Below, one piece after another: positions 6,948 to 12,263 of a DNA stretch of 22,572 bases; positions within the stretch are counted from its first letter, which is position 1; each line of letters opens with the position of its first letter. The stretch is taken from positions 1-22,572 of the forward strand of contig NZ_CALHIK010000053.1 in the NCBI RefSeq assembly GCF_938030785.1. Reading direction: 5' to 3'. A model generated the notes under the pieces. The model did not search any database. It worked only from the letters and a program-made list of their open reading frames with translations, and was not told the origin of the DNA. The translations under genes were made by a program, and so were the position numbers. The DNA comes from an uncultured Campylobacter sp. (GTDB taxonomy: Bacteria > Campylobacterota > Campylobacteria > Campylobacterales > Campylobacteraceae).

Positions 6948-7065
6948 AAGAACTAAAAATTTCCTCTCTTGAAAATAGCGCCATTATAGATATTGGGCAC
7001 GCAATATATCCGGTGGATCACACTTGCGAATTCCAAAACCCAACCGCTAAAGATGAATTTTTTGA

Positions 7066-7071
7066 TATAAT
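7066..7071 (+). promoter_or_regulatory. Putative -10 box of the rhodanese gene
   Basis: TATAAT preceded by TTTTTTGA, 35 bases before the ATG at 7107; the T-rich stretch upstream of -10 is typical of Campylobacter housekeeping promoters. Confidence 0.6.
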
Positions 7072-7106
7072 CCCCCGCTTAAAAAGCTAAAATTTAAAGG
7101 AAACAT

Positions 7107-7820
7107 ATGAAATTTATTTCTCACAAAATTTTAAAAAGCGCGGTTTTGCTGGCGGCATTAGGATCTTTCGCGACTTGCAGCGCCGAGACGCAGCAGCCTA
7201 ACGGCTACGCTATAAGCGGCGCGTCGCTATCGGCGCTGCAGGAGGATGATAGAGCGAAAGAAAATTATCTAGTCATCGACGTCAGAGGCGCGGATGAGTA
7301 CGCTGCAGGCCACGTAAAGCACGCGATCAATATCCCGCTTGGAGAGCTGGAAAACAGGCTGGACGAGATAAACGCCTATAAAGATAAAAACGTCGTGCTT
7401 TATTGCAATACGGGTAACCGCAGCGGCAAGGCGCTTGATCTGCTTAAACAAAAGGGCTTCAATGTGCTTATGAACGCGCCTGGCGTGAAGCAGTACGACT
7501 ACGAGCTGTATAAGGTCGGCAGCATAAACGCGGAGGGGTTTTTGAAAATAGCGAATGAGCCGAACGTGCTGATCATCGACGCTAGGCAGAAGCAGGACTA
7601 CGATGCGGGGCATATGAAGGGCGCGATAAATATCCCATACGGCGAGCCTTTAGAAAACTACAAGGACGTGCTTGAGGCCAACAAAGGCAAAAGGATAATC
7701 ACGCACTGCTACAGCGGCAACCGCAGCGCCAAGCTCGCCAAAGCCCTAAACGAGCGAGGCTACAACGTCACAAATCTACTCGACGGCACGAAAGAGTATA
7801 ACTACGAGCTGGTGAAGTAA
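7107..7820 (+). CDS. Periplasmic tandem rhodanese-domain protein
   Basis: A 237-residue exported protein with two rhodanese domains, predicted to carry persulfide sulfur in the periplasm. Residues 1-26 form a signal peptide (basic start, then SAVLLAALGSFA, probable cut after CSA). Domain 1 spans about 38-135 with VIDVRGADEYAAGHVKHAIN and active loop YCNTGNRSG (Cys100); domain 2 spans about 138-235 with IIDARQKQDYDAGHMKGAIN and HCYSGNRSA (Cys201). Both loops keep the catalytic cysteine and six-residue shape, whereas many tandem rhodaneses have one dead domain. It has its own promoter and a strong terminator, so it is probably monocistronic. AAAGGA precedes the ATG. Donor and acceptor are unknown. 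Confidence 0.88.
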   Translation: MKFISHKILKSAVLLAALGSFATCSAETQQPNGYAISGASLSALQEDDRAKENYLVIDVRGADEYAAGHVKHAINIPLGELENRLDEINAYKDKNVVLYCNTGNRSGKALDLLKQKGFNVLMNAPGVKQYDYELYKVGSINAEGFLKIANEPNVLIIDARQKQDYDAGHMKGAINIPYGEPLENYKDVLEANKGKRIITHCYSGNRSAKLAKALNERGYNVTNLLDGTKEYNYELVK

Positions 7821-7825
7821 ATTAG

Positions 7826-7866
7826 AATTCGGGCTTTTGAAGCGAAATTTTAAAAGCCCGAATTTT
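7826..7866 (+). terminator. Rho-independent terminator after the rhodanese gene
   Basis: AATTCGGGCTTTT (7826-7838) pairs perfectly with AAAAGCCCGAATT (7852-7864) across a 13-base loop, followed by TT and an AT-rich run. It starts 5 bases after the stop codon. The symmetric A/T tails mean it could work in both directions. Confidence 0.85.
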
Positions 7867-8295
7867 ATAAATTTGCAAATTTTTTATAATTTGATGGTTG
7901 TTTATTTTGCGACGCGAGATGCAAAATTTAACTTCGTGTGCGGCGCGTAAATTTAGACGCCGCAAATCCGCAAGATTTTAGATAGATATTCTATGCCGTA
8001 TTTGGCGAAGCCCTCTCGCGAGCAAAATTCTGCGCGTATGGGTTTGGCGTAAAATTTTACTTTGGAATTTGCGGTGCGAAGTTCCAAGCAGCGAAATCTT
8101 TCAAAAATTTTAAATTTCAGCGAATTTAATTTCCAACATGCGTAAATTTCACTAAAAACATAACTAGAAGCTTTTCGAGAGTTTTGAACCCCGTAAATTC
8201 TTGATTAAATTTATTCGGATTAATAAAAATAAATCCCGCAAAATGATAAAATGCTGTTTTGAGTAAATTTGAAGCGGTATTTTATGGGAGGGATC
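7867..8295. other. Non-coding gap with a start-less open frame on the minus strand
   Basis: About 430 bases with no supported gene. The minus strand is open from 8204 to a stop at 7953-7955 (83 codons) and reads like protein in part, but has no ATG and no ribosome binding site. No clear promoter for the 8296 gene is seen; the nearest AT-rich box is GATAAAAT near 8245. Confidence 0.5.
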
Positions 8296-8889
8296 ATGAA
8301 ATTTAAATATTTTAAAGCTGCGAACTGCGCTAACTACGATTTTTTCACCGCCGAAGAGCTAAGCTATAAAGAATTTATCAGACTAAGTTTTGGCGAGTTC
8401 ACTCGCAAAAATCCAAGCTCCAACTGGGCGCTTAGCATCGACGATAGGAGCTTTGATTCGTTTCCGAATTTTACTCAAAAGCATCCAATCTGCTTATCCG
8501 ATCTAAATTTTAAAGATAGCATCTTTCAGTTTAGGATCTGCTCCGAAAACAGCGTCCAAAGCCTAGGACACCGCATTTTTACCTGCCTAGACGGCATCCA
8601 CAGGGACTTCGTCGCAAGCGAGATCAAGCAAACCGACGAAGTGATGATGAAGCTAAAGACGGGCGTTTTAAAGGACTTCGCCTGCGTCTCGAAGTGCGGC
8701 TGGTGGATAACCGACATCTGGCGCGATATGTATCCGGTGACGGATGAGAGCGAGAGCGAAAATTTCGTCGCAGATATGCTTGGTAGCGAGTTTTCAGCGC
8801 AAATGCAGCTCATAAACGAGCGACTTTTGAGCGCGCAAAACAGCGGCGAGCTTGACGAGCTCATCGCCGAGCTAAGGACGCAGGAGTAA
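8296..8889 (+). CDS. Protein of unknown function
   Basis: A 197-residue soluble-looking protein that I do not recognise; no signal peptide or membrane span. Upstream in-frame starts exist (TTG 8269, ATG 8284), but the ATG at 8296 follows GGAGGG (8287-8292), the only ribosome binding site here, though the 3-base spacing is short. Visible landmarks are SNWALSIDDRSFDSFPNFTQ, a HRIFTCLDGIHRDFVASEIK segment, and FACVSKCGWWITDIWRDMYP with several Trp and Cys, followed by an acidic C-terminal region with LINERLLSAQNSGELDELIA likely helical. It converges on the 8978 gene with an 88-base gap that shows no strong terminator. Base composition resembles its neighbours. Confidence 0.7.
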   Translation: MKFKYFKAANCANYDFFTAEELSYKEFIRLSFGEFTRKNPSSNWALSIDDRSFDSFPNFTQKHPICLSDLNFKDSIFQFRICSENSVQSLGHRIFTCLDGIHRDFVASEIKQTDEVMMKLKTGVLKDFACVSKCGWWITDIWRDMYPVTDESESENFVADMLGSEFSAQMQLINERLLSAQNSGELDELIAELRTQE

Positions 8890-8977
8890 ATTTTAAAATT
8901 TTGCCCGCGAGTTGTCCTAGGTGCGGCGGGTGCGCTCACGCGTTTTGCGGCTAAATTTTAAATTTGCCCTCTTAAAT

Positions 8978-10129
8978 TTATCCCAGTTTGCCGTTTGTCG
9001 CACAGCTATTTGCAGGGTACGGCGTGAGTCCGTAGTCTGCGGCTTCGACGTTCCAAAAGTCCAAATTTGCACTACGCGATACGATATACTCAAAACCCTT
9101 TTGATTCAGCTCGATCAAAATTTCAAATTCCTCGCCGTTTTTACAAACGATACTTTCGAAAAAGTGCGAAAAGCAGGCGATCTTCGCGTTTTCTTTCTGC
9201 ATCGATTGATTTAGCATGAGCTCCATGTTGCTTAGAATTTTAAATACTGTCTGGCTCGTCTCAAATCTACCGAAGCGCGCGTAATACTTCGCTAAATTTT
9301 GCTCATTTAGCGTAACGGATTTGGTGCAGTTTTGCGTTATCTGCTCGTATATCACGCCGAAAAGCTCAATCGACGCGTTTTGATTATCTATCGCCTTGTT
9401 TTCGTGGTTTTCGATGACAACAAAGCCGTCTTTTATGCAAAATTTCTCGTTTTTATAGTAAAAGCTCACTCTTGCGATCTCTTGCTCGAAGCGCTTTTTA
9501 TAAGTAAAAGGCAGATACGTCGTAATGCCCATTTTATCGATAATCGCAGAGCTTTTGACGCCGCCGTCCAGCTCGTGCTGCATGAAGTAGCGGATGAAGC
9601 TGCCCTGTTCGATATCAAAGCTATTTAAATACTCGATCTTATCCAGATACGCACAGCGGTAGAGCCGCACGAACTCGGAATTTAGCGAGATATTGATCTC
9701 GTCGGGGATATCACCGTATTTTTCGCTTTGCGGCGCGTCAATGCGCTCTATAATATTCATCTGTTTTTCGACTTTGTCTTTTACGAAAATAGTGATTTTG
9801 ACCTGCTGCATCTCATAAAAGCGCTTTATCGTCTCGGTAGCGCTTTTTGTGATATCGGTCTTAAATTTTTTCGCCAGCTCCGATTTTTTGAGTGTCAGTG
9901 AAAAATCGCCGTTTTTTAGCTTGTTCTGCGAATACAGAAGATAAAGCAGCTCCTCATAAATCATCAAATGCGAGTAGGTCAAAAAGGTATTATCCACGAC
10001 TATGACATAGTAGCAGCGCGTTACGGAGTATCTTTTGTTGTCTCTTAGAAAGTCGTTGTAAATTTTTAGCTTGCTCGCATTTTTCGATACCTTAAATACG
10101 TCGTAAGATTCTAAAAATATATTTTCCAT
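8978..10129 (-). CDS. Rep_3-like double winged-helix protein (putative replication initiator relative)
   Basis: A 383-residue soluble protein. Residues about 50-115 (LTYSHLMIYEELLYLLYSQN, then SLTLKKSELAKKFK and SATETIKRFYEMQQVKITIF) fit a winged helix, and about 145-245 (INISLNSEFVRLY, FIRYFMQHELDGGVKSSAII, FTYKKRFEQEIARVSFYY) fit a second one of the same shape; this order is what Rep_3-family plasmid initiators show. The C-terminal third is unassigned. AAGGCG precedes the ATG. It is divergent from the dba operon across a very AT-rich gap that contains repeats, which would suit an autoregulated DNA-binding protein. There is no other plasmid gene nearby, so a chromosomal regulator or a domesticated remnant is as likely. 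Family placement is by pattern only. Confidence 0.55.
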   Translation of the reverse strand: MENIFLESYDVFKVSKNASKLKIYNDFLRDNKRYSVTRCYYVIVVDNTFLTYSHLMIYEELLYLLYSQNKLKNGDFSLTLKKSELAKKFKTDITKSATETIKRFYEMQQVKITIFVKDKVEKQMNIIERIDAPQSEKYGDIPDEINISLNSEFVRLYRCAYLDKIEYLNSFDIEQGSFIRYFMQHELDGGVKSSAIIDKMGITTYLPFTYKKRFEQEIARVSFYYKNEKFCIKDGFVVIENHENKAIDNQNASIELFGVIYEQITQNCTKSVTLNEQNLAKYYARFGRFETSQTVFKILSNMELMLNQSMQKENAKIACFSHFFESIVCKNGEEFEILIELNQKGFEYIVSRSANLDFWNVEAADYGLTPYPANSCATNGKLG

Positions 10130-10222
10130 ATTTCGCCTTAGGTTAAAATTTTGTTGAAATATTACACAACATTTGTTTAAGTTGTTTTAAATTTTATCTT
10201 AAGGATAAAAAATATTAGCGAG

Positions 10223-10291
10223 TAAAATAATTTATAAAATTTCAATCATATTTTTAATATTAGCTTAAATATAATAAAATAATTTATAAAA
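10223..10291. repeat. 17-bp direct repeat pair
   Basis: TAAAATAATTTATAAAA occurs at 10223-10239 and 10275-10291, 52 bases apart (about five helical turns). Identity is exact. In such AT-rich DNA chance is possible, but with the adjacent inverted repeat it may mark a binding region. Confidence 0.5.
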
Positions 10292-10354
10292 ATAGATTTT
10301 TTTATAGGAAAATTTTATACAAAAAATTTAATATGAATAAAAAAATCTATTTTT
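10288..10354. repeat. 18-bp perfect inverted repeat in the dba upstream region
   Basis: The arms 10288-10305 (AAAAATAGATTTTTTTAT) and 10337-10354 are perfect reverse complements, separated by 31 bases. The element lies about 90 bases upstream of the first dba-like gene. It could form a cruciform or be a pair of regulator sites. Confidence 0.65.
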
Positions 10355-10442
10355 TAAACTAGAATTAATAAATAAAATTATATTATTTCTTTAAGAATAG
10401 GCATGCTTAGAATTAAATTTTATTAGGAAAGGACGGTTTGAA

Positions 10443-10610
10443 ATGGAATTTCTTATTTTGACGCTATTTTTGATCAGCGGGCTTATATTATATTTTAAGC
10501 CGCAGATGAAAAATTTAGCTACGGGCTGTGCGGCAGTCGGTTGCGTAATATTGATCGCACTGGAATTTTACGTAAATTTATGGGTCGTTGTGCCTGTAGG
10601 CAACTTTTAG
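10443..10610 (+). CDS. dba: Dba-like small membrane protein, copy 1
   Basis: A 55-residue protein starting MEFLILTLFLISGLILYFKP and ending VVVPVGNF, with two hydrophobic stretches (about 3-18 and 26-46) that should cross the membrane. In C. jejuni a similarly small gene, dba, precedes dsbI and is translationally coupled to it. The second copy at 21149-21316 has the same length, the same MEFL start and a nearly identical VVPMGNF end, which strongly supports both as real genes. AGGAAAGGA (10425-10433) precedes the ATG. The stop codon overlaps the ribosome binding site of the next gene (TAGGAGG), 9 bases from its ATG, as expected for coupling. Its molecular role is unknown. Confidence 0.82.
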   Translation: MEFLILTLFLISGLILYFKPQMKNLATGCAAVGCVILIALEFYVNLWVVVPVGNF

Positions 10611-10619
10611 GAGGACGAT

Positions 10620-11333
10620 ATGCAAAATTTAGAACAAAATCAAATTCCCGCCGCCGAGCGAGGATTTTTTAACCTAATGTCGCTAGCCATCATCGCCCTC
10701 GTGGCGCTTCCTGTCGGTATAGCCTGTTTGATACTGGGCTTTGGCATGGGAGATAGCCCGTGCGTTATGTGCTGGTCGGAGAGGATCACGATGATAGCCA
10801 TCAGCCTTATCGCACTTTTTATCCTTAGATACGGCCTAAGACCCGGCTACATCGCAGCGCTTTTACTGATGGCTTGTTGGGGGATGTTCAACGGCTTTAT
10901 CCATTATAGCCTTGACGGTACGTTCGGTGGCTATCTCGATATAAAACAGGGCTTCGGGCTTGAAATTTTAGGTGCACACACGCAGCTTTGGGTCATCGTC
11001 GTAGATTTTTGCGTGATCGCATTTTTGGCGGTCATATTTTTGTGTAGCAAAAATTTAGGCGAGATAATGAAAAAGAGCGCGAGCGGCGAATACGGCGAGT
11101 TTTTGCGCTATCTGCCTCTGGGCAAGATTGCAAATTTAATCTTCATCGTCATCATCGCCGCAAACTGCGCGCAGGCTTTCATCGTCTCAGGCCCGCCGCC
11201 GTATCTGGGCTCTAGTACGCCGGCTAGATTAAGTCTTGATCCTGCAAAATGGTTTTGGGAAAAAGATCACTGGCAAAGCGCGCTTGATTTTAGATTCGAT
11301 TGGAATCCGGAGCTTCCGGATCTGCCAAACTAA
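10620..11333 (+). CDS. dsbI: DsbI-like (DsbB family) membrane thiol oxidoreductase, copy 1
   Basis: A 237-residue inner-membrane protein of the DsbB family, which passes electrons from periplasmic thiol oxidases to quinone. Five hydrophobic spans lie near 17-41, 56-72, 75-93, 122-142 and 170-188. The periplasmic CxxC, SPCVMCW (Cys48, Cys51), follows span 1 and is followed by ER as in DsbB. The second periplasmic loop (about 94-122, HYSLDGT to GAHTQ) has no cysteine, unlike classical DsbB, which has a second pair there. A periplasmic tail after span 5 (GPPPYLGSSTPARLSLDPAK onward) is strongly conserved in copy 2. In C. jejuni the DsbI propeller is fused to this tail; here it is the next gene, 11 bases on. 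Confidence 0.85.
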   Translation: MQNLEQNQIPAAERGFFNLMSLAIIALVALPVGIACLILGFGMGDSPCVMCWSERITMIAISLIALFILRYGLRPGYIAALLLMACWGMFNGFIHYSLDGTFGGYLDIKQGFGLEILGAHTQLWVIVVDFCVIAFLAVIFLCSKNLGEIMKKSASGEYGEFLRYLPLGKIANLIFIVIIAANCAQAFIVSGPPPYLGSSTPARLSLDPAKWFWEKDHWQSALDFRFDWNPELPDLPN

Positions 11334-11344
11334 GGAGCAAAAAG

Positions 11345-12241
11345 ATGAAAAAGCTGATGATTTTTACGGCGCTAGCAGCTCTGGCGTTTGGGTTTGAGTT
11401 TAATCTCGATAGCAAAGCGGGCGCGCTCGAGGGCGTGAAGGAGCTCGGCGCACCGAGTGCTGAAGTGAGTTTAAGCTTACAAAACGACGCGCCGATTACG
11501 GGAGCGGACTACGACGCAGATAAAAAGCAGTTCGCGCTGGTTTCTAAAAATAACGAATTCTACGTTGCGGACGAAAATTTAAAGCCGCTTAGATACGGCA
11601 AGCACGATCGCCACTTTATAATGGAGATGGAGGCGACCGTGGGTGCTGCGTGGTATAAAAATGAGCTCGGCATGATAAGCTTTAATAAAACCTTCGTCTT
11701 TTATGAGCCTACGGATGGGCTGGGCGCAGAGGAGCAAAACAGCCAGTGGAGGCACTTGACCGAGGGCTGGGATAAATGGAAGCTAAACGATCTCGGCAAC
11801 AAAGGGCGCTTCTCCACACTTCGAGCAAAGCAGCAATATATCCTCGGCTGGGATTACGACGCGGCTGCGAATAAATTTATCGTTGCGTCCGTGCCTAATG
11901 ACGTGAGGGATTATTGGAGCGTGGCGGTGTTTGACGGCGACGATAAGATGATTTTGGAGGAGTTTATTCCGCAAATCGGCTCAAATTTAAAGCTAAAAGA
12001 GAGCAGGAGCCTAGGCGAATACTACGTCACGGGTATCGACGCTCAGCCTGACGCCGTTTATCTTTTGAGTAAAAATTTCTCAACCATTTTAAAGTTAAAT
12101 TTACAAACGCATGCAATTGAGGATGCATATAGTTTTAGCGGAGCGGCAAACGCGAGGGCGCTTGCGGTGAAGGACGGCAAATTTTATGTTTTTTCGCGCG
12201 AAGGCAAAGAAAATAAAGTTTTCATATACGATATGAAATAA
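11345..12241 (+). CDS. Secreted beta-propeller-like protein, separate DsbI C-terminal domain, copy 1
   Basis: A 298-residue exported protein equivalent to the C-terminal propeller of C. jejuni-type DsbI. The start at 11345 is chosen because it follows AAGGAG and begins a signal peptide (MKKLMIFTALAALAFGFEFN); an upstream in-frame start at 11300 lies inside dsbI. The mature part shows repeated strand units such as ITGADYDADKKQFALVSKNN, KFIVASVPNDVRDYWSVAVF, YYVTGIDAQPDAVYLLSKNF and ARALAVKDGKFYVFSREGKE, spaced as propeller blades. It contains no cysteine, so it is not itself a thiol catalyst. Copy 2 at 19505-20392 is similar along its length. It is followed after 22 bases by the molybdoenzyme gene. 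The ligand is unknown. Confidence 0.8.
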   Translation: MKKLMIFTALAALAFGFEFNLDSKAGALEGVKELGAPSAEVSLSLQNDAPITGADYDADKKQFALVSKNNEFYVADENLKPLRYGKHDRHFIMEMEATVGAAWYKNELGMISFNKTFVFYEPTDGLGAEEQNSQWRHLTEGWDKWKLNDLGNKGRFSTLRAKQQYILGWDYDAAANKFIVASVPNDVRDYWSVAVFDGDDKMILEEFIPQIGSNLKLKESRSLGEYYVTGIDAQPDAVYLLSKNFSTILKLNLQTHAIEDAYSFSGAANARALAVKDGKFYVFSREGKENKVFIYDMK

Positions 12242-12263
12242 AGCCCACATTTAAGGAGAAGAG

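Larger units (their letters stand above)
6784..7106. other. Non-coding gap with a possible small inverted-repeat element
   Basis: 323 bases without a convincing gene. It contains a 9-bp inverted repeat pair (6822-6830 and 6939-6947) flanked on both sides by AAG, a short open frame without start between them, and the rhodanese promoter near its right end. See the separate entries. Confidence 0.6.
10130..10442. other. Very AT-rich divergent intergenic region
   Basis: 313 bases between the divergent 8978 and 10443 genes, containing an 18-bp perfect inverted repeat, a 17-bp direct repeat and ACAAC/GTTGT arms at 10166-10185. No coding frame is supported. Promoters for both sides must lie here but the AT-richness makes single boxes unreliable. 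Confidence 0.6.

Noticed and set aside
8269..8295. TTG or ATG starts upstream of 8296
   Set aside because: No ribosome binding site precedes them, whereas GGAGGG precedes the ATG at 8296.
8890..8977. Terminator between the convergent genes at 8889 and 8978
   Set aside because: Only a 5-bp CCCGC/GCGGG pair with a long loop and no T-run is visible.
10166..10185. ACAAC/GTTGT inverted repeat upstream of the 8978 gene
   Set aside because: Five-base arms in AT-rich DNA are too short to support an operator on their own.
11300..11344. Upstream in-frame start for the first propeller gene
   Set aside because: It lies inside the dsbI-like gene and would put 15 hydrophilic residues before the signal peptide; AAGGAG precedes the ATG at 11345.
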